Made by a program: the position numbers and the translations under genes
Assembly (NCBI GenBank): GCA_963682025.1
Contig: OY821517.1
Coordinates: 93,121,946-93,185,945 of the forward strand
Length of the DNA stretch: 64,000 nucleotides
From: Cordilura impudica
Lineage: Eukaryota; Arthropoda; Insecta; Diptera; Scathophagidae
Direction: 5' to 3'
Notes under the pieces: model-generated
What the model saw: only the letters and a program-made list of their open reading frames with translations
Databases searched by the model: none
What the model was told of the DNA's origin: nothing
In this document: positions 35,001-45,644 of the stretch, piece by piece
Layout: each line of letters opens with the position of its first letter
Position numbering within the stretch: position 1 is the first letter of the stretch

Positions 35001-35387
35001 ATATTTTATTATGCAAGCTTTCAATTAAATAGAATCACAACAGTCATGTGGAATATGCCTACTGGGGAAAGAACGTTAAAAAAACGCGCGTGACGACTAT
35101 AACTTTTACAATTATATGACTCGTTATATCTCAGAAATGTTGGTTCTAAGAAAAAGTATTGGTACATTTTTTATAGAGAATTTTATGGTCTACAATTTGT
35201 GTCTGAGATGATTTTATGATAAAACTTACCGTTTTGCTGAAAATCGCGAAAAACCAATTTTTTCAAGATTTTTGACCTTTGACCTCGAATGATGAGGAAC
35301 TTTCAGATGTTATTTTTAAGTATCTTTTAAACAATTCCACGCACTTTCAGATTTATGTACCTTCAAATGTCTAGATTGACCGGACTA
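32072..35387 (+). mobile_element. L2: DNA element, ~300-bp inverted repeats, TTA duplication
   Basis: Ends TAGTTCGGTCAA and, inverted, TAGTCCGGTCAA, with TTA on both sides (32069-32071, 35388-35390). The arms (32072-~32385 and ~35100-35387) match along most of their length, including TTTTCAGCAAAACGGTAAG and its inverse. One coding region fills the centre. A 3-bp TTA duplication is used by PIF/Harbinger elements, but arms this long and the encoded protein do not fit that family as I know it. Confidence 0.8.
32706..34915 (+). pseudogene. L2-encoded Cys-rich orphan protein, frameshifted
   Basis: In order: MSEYCFICKKLL with a later VHEDCRKNYTRKC (a C2-H-C type cluster); a second cluster KYHRDCQVSFLKR; DDCQFTLNELSN; RPRSFNSKLQLGL; a central part with KWKNASLPGWNGFIECL, VLFLPFIHQPASNYNTVY and VCFVTFDQPLCAKAQEI; after a likely internal deletion near 34390, DKYRFIVKITK; DPKDWGWKLIDNTLEPIHTL; and a C-terminal Cys cluster CNCKKEC...CCFKKVGLLC...CTHCQGQSC resembling a CXC (tesmin-type) module. 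It ends in an acidic Glu/Asp/Gln tail. At least five frame changes. I recall similar proteins as multi-copy and uncharacterised in invertebrates. Confidence 0.65.
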
Positions 35388-36649
35388 TTAAACGTCTTTG
35401 GTTTTTTTGATAAACTAGCGCAACATCATTTTTTACTTTCTCGAAGATCACAGTGTGGTGTTGTTTTTTAAACCTTTTTTAGCCTTGTTGAAAGTAATTG
35501 TATGCAAGACGACAAGAAAATTGGGCTGAGGGTGATGTGTTTCTTGTGGGTTTTAAATGGTTGTCATTTGTGTTGCATTGCTTTATCATGTCTTATCAAG
35601 ATACTTTTTAATTTATTATAATACGAGGGTTAGTACGAAGAGAAATGTTAATGTAATTGTTATCAAATAAATCGTATGCTAAGGTTATAAACTTTGTTAC
35701 CAAATTAAAGCAATATTATAGTGTAACTATATTTAATATGTGGAAATTGTTATCAACTTCCTCTAGATCTGGAATTCAGGGTTTCCCGGTGCTGATGTTA
35801 AGTCATAAAAAGAATATCAGGGGTTGATATTATTATTTCAAAAACGTAAATATTTTAGGCTGTTTGGATTGATGCTCTATGAAGAGTGTATATAATACTC
35901 ATGTTACATGGTGAATAACTTCCAATACTTGATGATTTCAATTTACCAAAAGTATTATGGCATTATTCGTGTGGTTCCTTATCTTTTATTCTATCTATGA
36001 CTTTTTCATTTTATGGTACACTTGTAGAGAGTATATTTGGGAGTATTTCAGATTAACTGTGCTTTAATCTTAAACAGAAAATTTTTGGATCAAGTTTTTG
36101 TGGATAATGCTGAAATTTTTGAATTGCATTGACTCAATATCCTTACTTGAAGATTGATATCACCCTACTCTCGGTATAATTCTTGTTGTTGGCCAAGAAT
36201 AGCCTATAACGGCTCTATGTACTGCGATGAGTAAATCATTTTGCTTTGACCGTACTGATTATAATAAGTTGAAAGAACTGCCTTATCATATTGTCTGGTC
36301 ATTTCTGGTTGATAATCGGCTCCTTTATATGGACTTTCTTTTGGTAAAGTTTTGTGATATTTTAAACGATTGCTTTCCATACGCATTCCTCTCCCCATCA
36401 GAACGTTGAATGCACGGGTCCTAAGTGGAACTCAAAGGAATTGTCTAAGCTAAAAAATAGAATATCTCACCTTTTTAAAAGTTACGAAAAATCATGTGGG
36501 GAAAATGAGAAACTGCTTAAGTCTTATATTGTCGTTTTGCAGGAGAGCTCTTTCCAAGTTTAAATCATATTTTTAAAAATGAATGGTGATTATAGTATAA
36601 GTAAAATTCGTCCATCGAATCACTGTTAATTAAGAAATAAATTATTGTA
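35388..36649. other. No gene recognised
   Basis: About 1.25 kb AT-rich sequence. Short open stretches at 36204-36409 on both strands have no recognisable features. Confidence 0.5.
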
Positions 36650-37859
36650 AAGGTTCCACCAAATAACTTTTTTTTTTTAAAATGCTATAAAAAAAAACTA
36701 CTAAATATTAACTCAAATTTCTTTTTTTATTTGAAAGCACAATCCTTCCGGTTAATAATGGAAAATAATCTCATTCAAATGGCTGCCTCGGCTGGCCATG
36801 CAGTAGCCTACACGATCGGTCCAATTTTTAAGCACTTTATCGATTGTGTGCAGCTGTATTTCACCAATGGCTTCACGAATATTGTCCTTTAAAGCGTCAA
36901 TTGTCTCTGGCTTGTTGGCGTAACACTTGTCTTTGAGGGCACCCCACAAATAATAGTCCAACGGTGTCAAATCGCAGCTCCGAGGTGGCCAAACGACATC
37001 AGCTCTGCGGCTGATAATGCGATCTTCAAAAACAGGGCACAAAACATCGAGTGTAGCTTCGGCTGTGTGGCACGTAGCGCCGTCCTGTTGAAACCAAATG
37101 TTGCCAATATCCTCCTCTTCAATTTTTGTGAACAAAAATTCGTTCAACATGGCCCGATATCGATCGCCATTGACTGTAACGGCCACTCCTTGCCCATTTT
37201 CGAAGAAAAATTGCCCAATTATGCCTCTGGACCAAAATCCGCACCAAACAGATCAAAATGAGCTTCATCTGAAAAGATGATTTTTTTTTTGGCAAAATCG
37301 GCATATTCTGTAAGTCGATCGCAGGCCCACTTAGCGAAGCGAAAATGCATTGGATGTTCGGTTGGCTTCAACTCCTGAACCAATTGGACTTTGTATGCCG
37401 TCATACCAAGGTCTTTATGCAAAATTCGTCTCAATGATGCCTCCTAAATGTTCAATTCTTGAGAACGACGGTGAATTGATGTTGATGGCGCTTCACGCAC
37501 ACTTTCTGCCACAGCAGCAATATTCTCGGGTGTACGCACTGTTTTTGGCTTTTCACGCTTTGGTTTGTCGATGAGGATGCCAGTTTCTTTCACTTTTTTC
37601 ACAAGATAACGAACATACGGAGCTGACGGTGCTTCTCTTCTTCTAAAATCCATAGGCAATTTTCGCACACATTCTGCAACATTGCCATGATTTTCAAAGT
37701 AATGTCGCAATATTTCCCAGCGTTGTTCAAGCGTATACGCAACCATATTCGTTCAGCGGAAGGATAAAACTAATTATCTGTCAAATCAGACATGAGCTAA
37801 GTGTTACCATTCACGAAATAAGCACTAGTTGAAAAAAAAACGTTAGATGGCGGACCCTT
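36650..37859 (-). mobile_element. mariner-type transposon, second copy
   Basis: Minus-strand start AAGGGTCCGCCATCTAACG (37859), opposite end AAGGTTCCACCAAATAAC (36650), TA on both sides. Length 1210 bp, uninterrupted by other elements. Same family as the copy at 12363-17873. Confidence 0.92.
36752..37746 (-). pseudogene. mariner-type transposase with stop and deletion
   Basis: Starts MVAYTLEQRWEILRHYF at 37746 and ends MASRGSHLNEIIFHY at 36752. Two lesions: TAG at 37444-37446, where the other copy has TCG (Ser), and an out-of-frame deletion at ~37219 removing ~30 residues after FSDEAHFDL. All three catalytic regions are otherwise readable: FSDEAHFDL, WFQQDGATCH, SCDLTPLDYYLWG. By my count 36 residues separate the last two Asp, more than the 34 of classical mariners. 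It cuts and pastes at TA when intact. Confidence 0.9.
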
Positions 37860-37861
37860 TA

Positions 37862-38239
37862 CATTCCAATTTAGAAATTGTTTAATTTAAGGATCTAAAG
37901 CCAAAAATTAAATTAAGTACTTCTTCCCAACGAGTGTATGAGACCACGTCGAACATATCTGATATAAGCTGTTTTTCCAAATTCATTTTCAAAGAAGTTT
38001 CTTCATATGTGAATACAAGTTGTTTTTCCAAATTACTTTTAATGTAGTTCAGTGAACTATAACTTTTATTGGTATGAACTTAAAATTAATACAAATCAAT
38101 TAGCAATAAGGAACTTAAATATCATTCAGAGATGGGATGAACAAAACAAAAACTTCAAATCTTAATAAGTTTAATTAATGTATATATTATCATAAATGTA
38201 TAAACTAATACATATAATTTTTGATCGTTTTCATTTACT
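37862..38239. other. No gene recognised
   Basis: AT-rich; a short GAAGTTTCTTCATATG segment has a diverged partner nearby. Nothing else seen. Confidence 0.4.
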
Positions 38240-38870
38240 TCATCATCACCAAAATCAGGATGTAAATCTGGCATTTTATCGGTGGCAAGATTTTCATAGT
38301 ATGAATGGAAACATTGATAAATGAACGGAAGAAGAGTAATATGATAATTTTTCTTTTCTTATGGGAATACAAAGATCTGTTGGAAGATAAGGAATTTCAT
38401 TCAAATTTCCAGTACTATTACCTCTTTTGCTAACATTAAGTAGTTTAAAACTTTCATCTTGATCTAAAGAGTTTTTGTACAGAATCTTTCCAAAATCCGA
38501 TTTAGTATATCGTAACCACTTTGCATCTTTCCAAGTAAAATTTTTAGAGTTGAGTCCCTTTTTGTCCATAAAAATTTGGTCGAAGAATAAAATGAAAAAT
38601 TCTTTAAGTTGTTAGAATACATTTCAACTACCGTAAATTTCTTTCTTACACCAACACTTCTAAAACTTGCAACTATGTTGCATGGCCGGTGAAATTGTAT
38701 TACTTTCAATTGACATTTCGTCAGGTTCAACGTCACATTCATTTAATGGCAAACTAAAGTCTGGGTCAAGCAAGGAATCGTCACTATTAAAATCTTCGCA
38801 CTGATTCGATGTGTCCAAAATTTTCCCATCATCTTCATCAATTGCTTTATTATTAAAGCAACAAAAAAAG
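38240..38870 (-). pseudogene. Unknown coding remnant (acidic region, then basic motif)
   Basis: Minus strand, with frame changes: AIDEDDGKILDTSNQCEDFN, SDDSLLDPDFSLPLNECDVE (acidic); later DKKGLNSKNFTWKDAKWLRY (basic), QDESFKLLNVSKRGN, then IPIRKEKL; and in another frame CFHSYYENLATDKMPDLHPD, FGDDEVNEND. The coherent run of hydrophilic, compositionally biased sequence over ~600 bp suggests a decayed gene or transposon protein. I do not recognise the family with confidence. Confidence 0.4.
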
Positions 38871-38950
38871 GAAGTCCTAAGATGTGTTTTGGTGTAATAT
38901 ATAATGTACAAGAAAATTTTTATTTTATTTAAAAAAATGATTTCCAACAA

Positions 38951-39668
38951 TGCGTAAGATTAAGAGTAAATTTTAGAGAAGAATGAAAACGGTATTTGGC
39001 TTTCTGTAGTAATTAAAAAGAAAATTTTTGAAAAACATTTTGTTGGTAATCACATCCAGCAGCTCCTGAAAAAACGGATTTCGAGAAAAACGCATTTAAA
39101 ATTTTACTACAAGATCTTTCTGTATTGTCGTACAAATATATGTATACATACATAGCGCTGTAACTTCAAAAATAATTAGAATTTCAAAAAATCATTTTAG
39201 TGCATTATTTCCGAAAAACTTTAGACGACATTAATGAAAAAAAAAAATCGAAAAACAATTTCTTTTAGAGAGAGATTACATTTAAATATGAATTGATAAA
39301 GCAGCGCAAGTTTTTTGGAAAAACAACTTATCTACAAACAATAAACTTGGAAGTGAATTGCATGGCTTGGAAAAATTGCTTGTGACGACATAAGAGATTT
39401 TGGCGTTTCGTATTTCTGACCACGAAACTAACTTTTTTTGAAATATAGGAAATCTTTAATGAATTTAAATTATTATTCCAATGGCAATTGTATGCATATA
39501 ACTTCTATAACTTCTTGACAAATCATACAAAATAGTTCAAATTTTGCATCTTGATACGGAGATCAGCGTAAGGCTCTTATCTCAATTATTCTTAAGTAGA
39601 CTTAAGCGCTTTTTCCTGTTCTGCACAGAATTGTTATACGAGGTACTTGAATAATTTATAATCAATCT
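38951..39668. other. No gene recognised
   Basis: A/T-rich sequence with poly-A runs; nothing recognised. Confidence 0.5.
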
Positions 39669-40215
39669 TTGTTATTAACTAAACGTCTTTCTTTGACTTT
39701 GTACGTGTTAAATGCAAATATTCATCATTCCCGTCTGTTATGTTTTGCAAAGCTGTTTGCTAATTTTTTCCAGTCTACATATAGAAATTCTGCTTTAAAA
39801 TCTTTAACTGTCGCTAACTATCCATATTTATTAAAAGGTGCAACGATATCAAAAATTCCGCTCTTTGATGAGGAAACTATTTTTAAGTCTCTGATTCAGT
39901 TGAAATTGTCACACAAGCCTGGTCCTAATGGTGTTTCTGCTTCTGTTTTGAGAAATTTCGCTCAAAGTCTAAGTGTGCCCATAACGTGTACTTTAAACTG
40001 CCTTTTGAAAATTTCATATTTTCCTACTTCTTGAAAAGGTGAATGTACTTAACTATAGCAAAGCTAAGTGCTATTACTAATTTAATAGAGAAACTTGTTA
40101 CTGATTATCTCTCTTATCAACTAAAGTCGACTATGTCTCCATTTCAACATGACTTTTCGAAATGGAGGTCAATAGTTACTAATATTCTAGAATATTATAC
40201 TCATGTTTTCAAAGG
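39669..40215 (+). pseudogene. Jockey/CR1-group LINE reverse-transcriptase fragment
   Basis: Reads IPLFDEETIFKSLIQLKL, SHKPGPNGVSASVLRNFAQS, CTLNCLLKISYFPTS, then after a frame change KLSAITNLIEKLVTDYLSYQ and MSPFQHDF. These are the N-terminal fingers of a LINE reverse transcriptase (K.PG.DG....L, then the L..I..KL.E stretch). It is cut off at 40215 by a mariner fragment; palm and thumb are missing. Confidence 0.7.
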
Positions 40216-40600
40216 TTTCGTTCGCGGCGTGGCTTTTCAACTGTCATGTGTGAATTTTCTGTGCTCAAGATGCGAGAATTTTCCTTGCGGGCGTAACCAC
40301 CGAGATGAAAATAGGTTTCGTTAGAAAATATGATTTTTCGGTACAAATTTTCATCTTCTTGCAAGCTTTCCGTAGTCTAATTAGAGAACCGAAAATATTT
40401 CGGATATTGTGCGGCATCAACTCTGCTCTAATTGAACTTTGTATGTTATCATAACAAGATCATTTTGCAAAATTCTTATCAAATAATGGTGTGAAATGTT
40501 CAATTCCTGTGGACGATGGTGAGTTGAGGTGATTGCTTGTTCTGTTACCTTCTGCGAGAAAATGTATTTTTGTCCAATAACTATACAGTTTCATGCATAC
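40216..40600 (-). pseudogene. Third, older mariner-like transposase fragment
   Basis: Minus strand with many breaks: HHRPQELNI, IRILQNDLVMITYKVQLEQS, then pieces equivalent to the first catalytic motif region and to GGYVNKQNCRIWGTENPH of the other copies. It aligns with residues ~60-150 of the transposases at 12477 and 37746 but is far more diverged, so it belongs to an older subfamily. Confidence 0.6.
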
Positions 40601-41001
40601 ATTTGACAAAATGGTGCAAAATTGCCTCAAAGGTGCTTCTCTTTTACAAAATTTTGTATTGCACTTTCGGTAGAAAATTTTCAGCTTTAAAAATACTACT
40701 TATTTCGCAACCTGGCGCTAAGTTACCGTGTTCATTATCGAAGTTTTTCGATCGAAATTATTTTCTTATTTTCCAAAATAAAATGGTGAGAATAATTTTA
40801 CTCTATCATAGTTAACGAATTATGGCCCCTAATTAAGAGTAAAAGTGAAACGAGGGCTCATGTTTGTCCGTCTTCTTTAAATAATAAACCAAAATATGAA
40901 ATTTCGATTCATTTTGCTCGAAATCGAATGCGGTGATTTGGGCCCTGTATACGCAAAAATAAAAATATTGGAACAGTAACTTCAGTGAGCTTTTATAAAT
41001 A
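40601..41001. other. No gene recognised
   Basis: AT-rich; may include the rest of the decayed mariner fragment. No clear limits. Confidence 0.4.
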
Positions 41002-41356
41002 CTAGCAGATTCCAGCACCCGAAATTCGAGTGCAATTTCTAGGCAGCTTTATTTTTCATATTAGCCAACTCACAAACCAACACTTTTATGTTTATTATTA
41101 TTGCGAATGAAGATAACAAACTTATTAACAAACACATTAACAAATTTAATAAAATACACATAGCATACGTATAATTTTATGTATGTGTTAGTAGTAACTT
41201 TAAATGCAATAAGGGAAAAAATTAAAAAATCTGTAAATCTGCAAAACGGCTAAGAAGAAATACCTTTCAAATAATATACGTTTGGTCAAAATCGGAATAA
41301 AACGGTAGAACAAAACATCAGTCAAAAGAAATCGCCTAGCCTATTAATATTATAGA
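41002..41356 (-). mobile_element. Small Helitron, family B, copy B1
   Basis: Minus strand: 5' end TCTATAATATTAATAGGC (41356) after A; 3' hairpin GCACTCGAATTTCGGGTGC, then TGGAATCTG and CTAG (41005-41002) before T. 355 bp, no coding capacity. Copies B2 (62164-62498) and B3 (63850 to the window end) share both ends. Confidence 0.82.
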
Positions 41357-41442
41357 TTATAAATAGCAGACCTTGTAATTATGAAACCGCCTAGCCTATT
41401 AATATTATAGATTATAAATAGCAGACCTTGTAATTATGAAAT
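41333..41442 (+). repeat. 55-bp tandem duplication at the Helitron B1 5' end
   Basis: CGCCTAGCCTATTAATATTA and the following ~35 bases occur twice with a 55-bp period (41333 and 41388). Each unit holds the Helitron 5' terminus plus the same flanking DNA. Confidence 0.85.
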
Positions 41443-42386
41443 GAACAATACACACTCCAGATCGCTAAAAGGACATCAAGTTCAATTGTTTGAGTAGGTA
41501 AAAGCCGAATAGCGGCACAGAGTGTTTTACGGCATTTGCAATATTGGCTTTAACAACTGTTTTGAGGAGGAGAAAAAACATTAGTGTTAGCGCATTGTAT
41601 CGGAGGTCGTATTGTGGCGATGCAATTGATTTAGAAGAAAAATTGGATATTTCTTATTTTATAACAATTCACCTTTTCATGCAGTAGTTTTTGCAATATC
41701 AATTTTGCAATTATTGGGCATTTGTAAAAATATTTACAAGTTGTGAAAAAATTTTACATTAATTGATAAACAATAATTACTTGAATTATAATTCAAAGTC
41801 CAGACCAAAACTATTAAAATTTAAGTAATTTATTTTTTATTTTATATTTATACAAATGTTAAAATATTGTTTTTATCTCCTCAGTGATTAAGTTTGAAAA
41901 TTTTTTCAGGCTCAAGATCAAATGTTTTTACTTTAAAACAAAGGAAAAAATATTTTCACATTTGTTTCAAAAATTGATCTAAATTCTGCATGACAGGTTA
42001 TACAGCGGTTTTGGGAAGGGTCACCAACCCTCATCAGCAACTAAAGCAGTAGATAGTTTGTTTGGTGAAAAGTTAATTCATATACCTTTGCTGTGAAACC
42101 AATTCAATGAGAATAAAAGCCAAGAGTTATACTATTAAACCTTCCCCAATATAACAAGCTATATATAGAACATCATTGAAATAAGTGTTTTTGTATATGT
42201 GTGTGGTTTTGCCTACTACAATATAGTTGTTGTTTTTTTTTCTTTGAAACGACATATTTTGCTAAACTTATAATTAGCTTTAACGGCGTGCCCTCCGTAT
42301 TTTTCATTTGCTATTTTATATCTATACAATTTTAAAAATATTGTTTTTATCTCTTCAATGATTAAGTTTGAATATTTTCTCAGGCT
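41443..42386. other. No gene; contains a 75-bp direct duplication
   Basis: A segment at 41839-41913 recurs at 42312-42386 (TATTGTTTTTATCTCCTCAG / ...CTCTTCAA, then TGATTAAGTTTGAA, CAGGCTC). The second copy abuts the LINE start. No coding signal. Confidence 0.6.
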
Positions 42387-43427
42387 CTTGGAAAAACGTT
42401 GTATAAACAAATGATTTCATATGTCAATACACATAATTTGCTTTGCAGTACGCAATCTGGTTTTCGTCAATGCCATAGCTACGTTACGGCTCTTGTGGAA
42501 GTTAGTGAGAACATACGGCAAGGACTGCAAAATGGAAATATAAACTTTTTAGTGCTTCTAGACCATTCTAAGGCCTTCGATACGGTAGACCATGATATAC
42601 TCCTTGGAAAACTGAAACACTTTTTTAGATTTACGGATACAGTAACCAAACTTATATCATCATATCTTTCGAACCGCACACAATCAGTATTTGTAAACGG
42701 TGTATGGTCAGATATATTATCCCTTACTAGGGGAGTGCCTCAGGGCTCTATTTTAGGTCCAATTTTATTTTCCTTGTTCGCAAATGATTTGCCAAAACAA
42801 CTCTGCAATTGTAAAATACATTTATACGCAGATGACGTGCAACTCACTTTAAGTAGCACAGTTCAGAATATTGCTTCGGGCATAACCCTTCAAAATGACG
42901 ACATAAACAAACTTTGGGCTAATGCTAACGGACTCTGTTTGAATCCACAGAAATCTAAATGCATTGTTATACGAAAAAAAAGTTTAAATCCCACCATTTC
43001 TGAAGACATTGCTTTAAATGGACAGAAAATTGAAATTGTTAATACGGCGAAAAATCTAGGGATAACATTCAATAACAATTTGACATGGACTGATCATATA
43101 TATTCTCTGATTGGTCAAACTTATGCAAAACTGCGAGCTGTCTGGTCCACACAGTATTTCACCCCTTTAATAATAAGGGCCTTACTTGCCAAGACGTATC
43201 TGATTCCTTCCCTGTTGTATGGGTGTGAGCTATTTGGAAGCAGTGATGCAGTTAGTAATAGGAAACTAAATGTCTTGTTTAATAATGTTATAAGATATGT
43301 GTATGGATTGAGAAGATTTGATCATGTTTCCTCTGTTTTCAGTAATCTTTACGGGGTCTCTCTTGATAATATGTTGAAAATTCGTTTTTGCATTTTTATA
43401 TTTTTGCATAAAATAACAAGTAAGAAA

Positions 43428-44121
43428 ATTATAGTCGGTCTAGACCGACTCTACGATACCCTATACCATGAGTTTAGAGACCCCATCTCATAGGCCCAAC
43501 TAACTGGACAGATATGAAAAAGTTCATATCGGATGCTATATCTATATGGCGACTAGGCCCAAAAATCGACCGATCCTGACCATGTTTGGTAAAGTCTCTT
43601 ATATTTTCCAAAAACATATACAAACAAAATTTGAAAAGAATCAGTGCAATATTTTTGTTTTTTGATAGATTTAAGTGAAGATCGGGAAGCAGCTCTATAT
43701 GGGGCCTTTGACTAAGAGTTGTCCAATAGGGATCATTTTCGGACTACTGATTAATGGATGTAATAAATACATACAAACCCAATTTGACTAAGATTTATAT
43801 GATAATTTGGATCTTATGGCAATTTATGTTGATTTCATAGGGTACATTTGTATGAGGGCTGGGTCTGAGCATAGACCGATTCTCACCAATTTCAATAGCG
43901 TTCATTCTATGGCCGATAAAAGCTTACATACTAAATTTCATCAGAATCTATTCATATTTACGACCTGCAGTTTGATTACAAGCTTTACATGGACACACAG
44001 ACGGACGGACGGACATCGTAAAATCGAATCAGATAGTGATTCTGATTCGATAGGTATAATAAAAGATGGGTCTAGGTCAAATATTTTTGGTAGTCATTAT
44101 ACCCAAACCACATAGGGTATA
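43428..44121 (+). repeat. PAL repeat copy 4, inside the LINE
   Basis: Intact palindrome GTCGGTCTAGACCGAC near 43440; an internal ~90-bp deletion after the ACTAACTGGACA block and a shortened 3' tail. GGAC microsatellite near 44000. Confidence 0.85.
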
Positions 44122-44209
44122 AAAACCCACTATACAAATGAATTAGCTGTGTGTGCTTTCTTAACTGCTTCCATTAGTGCATTGTTAGGAAAAATGAAAA
44201 GGTATAAAC

Positions 44210-44985
44210 AAGTAAGAAAATTATAGTCGGTCTAGACCGACTTAACGATACCCTATACCATGCGTTTAGAAACCCTATCTCTTAGGCCCAACTAACTGGA
44301 CATAGAAAATAAGCAAAAACCAAATTTGAGTGGGATTTTTATTAATTTTTTTGGCTGCGGATATGAAAAAGTTCATAACGGATGCTATGTCTATATGGGG
44401 ACTAGGTCCAAAAATGGACCAATCCTGATCATGTTTGGTAAAGTCCCTTGTATTTTGCAAAAATATATACAAACAAAATTTGAGAAGAATCACTGCATTA
44501 TTTTTGTTTTTAATAGATTTAAGTGAAGATCGGGAAGCAGTCTATATGGGGCCAAAGGGATCATTTTTGGACTACTCATTAATGGATGTCATGAACGCAT
44601 ACAAACCCAATATGAGTAAGATCTATATGACAATTTGGATCTTATGGCAATTTATATCGATTTCATAGGGGTAATTTGTATGGGGGCTAGGTCTGAACAT
44701 TGACCGATTCTCACCAATTTCAATACCGTTCATCCCATGGCCGATAAAAGCTTATATACCAAATTTATCAAAATATATTCATATTTGCGACCTGCAGTTT
44801 GATTACAAGGTTTCATTGGACACACAGACGGACGGACGGACGGACGGACATTGTTAAATCAACTCAAAAAGTGATTCTGATTCGATCGGTATAATTAAAG
44901 ATGGGTCTAGGTCAAATATTTTTGGTTGTTACAAACAGCAGCACAAAGTCATTATACCCAAACCACATAGTGGTATAGGGTATAA
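44210..44985 (+). repeat. PAL repeat copy 5, behind copy 4
   Basis: Full-length, with intact palindrome and terminal inverted pair, 88 bp behind copy 4 in the same orientation. More like copy 2 than like copy 4, so it is a separate insertion and not a tandem duplicate. Confidence 0.87.
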
Positions 44986-45350
44986 TTAATAGATAAACAC
45001 CCAAATATATATTTGACAAAATCCATTTTTTCCAATCCCCAAGAAACCAAAATATTGTAATTCCAAGACATCAATGCCTAGTATCTGAATGGCAGTTTTA
45101 TGTACATGCCGCTCGTCTTTGGAACAATCTTCCACTAAGTCAACAACAAAACAGCAATTCTAAAAGTTTCAAAACTTTTTTATTTGACTTTTTTAAATAG
45201 TCTATTTTTTATCAATATTGTTATATTATACTAAAAATGTTATGTTAATAATTAATTATGTTGTAAAATGTTTTCTTTGTAACACAATACGTTCCTGTAC
45301 TTTAAATATAAGACTCTATCTTTTATACAGGAAATGGAGTTAAATAAATA

Positions 45351-45560
45351 AATAACACAAAGTGACAATAAACCATACAACAAACAGAAATAGTTAATCG
45401 CAGAAGATTTGTTTTTTAAAAATATCCCCTGAAGATGATCGAAAATTTCGATCGAAATATTGGGTTTTAAAATAAACAAAAATTAATAATAAAATTTAAA
45501 ACAATTCTGTTTTATTTAATTTTATTAAAATTTATGACCTCAAGCCGAACTAAAATTAAA
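45351..45560 (+). mobile_element. Penelope-type 3' end fragment
   Basis: Non-coding piece with a hammerhead-like motif at 45425-45463 followed by an AT-rich tail, the usual look of a Penelope terminal repeat. No endonuclease or reverse transcriptase nearby. Confidence 0.5.
45425..45463 (+). ncRNA. Hammerhead-ribozyme-like motif
   Basis: CCC, then CTGAAGA (45429-45435, fits CUGANGA), a stem GATCG/CGATC (45437-45441, 45449-45453), GAAA (45454-45457), TATT, and GGG able to pair with the leading CCC. Layout of the minimal stem-III hammerheads described from Penelope elements. Confidence 0.55.
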
Positions 45561-45644
45561 ATTATCTAACAAAAAAGGTCAACTATACACACATATTATT
45601 AATAAATAAATAAATAAATTAAATTTAAATGAAATTTTTTTAAA

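Larger units (their letters stand above)
42399..45200 (+). pseudogene. LINE reverse transcriptase, palm intact, split by PAL repeats
   Basis: Up to 43427 the frame is open for ~343 codons and reads the core of a non-LTR reverse transcriptase: QSGFRQCHSYVTALVEVSEN, LVLLDHSKAFDTVDHD (first Asp), GVPQGSILGP, YADD (residues 143-146, catalytic), GLCLNPQKSKCIVI, then LGITFNNNLTWTDHI of the thumb. PAL repeats then interrupt it; ~44990-45200 carries the end, ECQFYVHAARLWN-type residues followed by NLPLSQQ and a stop at ~45198. Well preserved compared with the other LINE pieces. Needed in life for target-primed reverse transcription. Confidence 0.85.
42387..45350 (+). mobile_element. Jockey/CR1-group LINE, 5'-truncated, with two PAL insertions
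   Basis: Starts within ORF2, is interrupted by PAL copies at 43428-44121 and 44210-44985, resumes at ~44990 with the ORF2 end, and has a 3' UTR ending in a TAAATAAATAAATAA tail near 45350. The endonuclease and ORF1 are missing. Confidence 0.85.

Noticed and set aside
32072..35387. Calling L2 a PIF/Harbinger element because of TTA
   Set aside because: The encoded protein shows no Harbinger transposase or Myb-like partner motif and the arms are far longer than usual.
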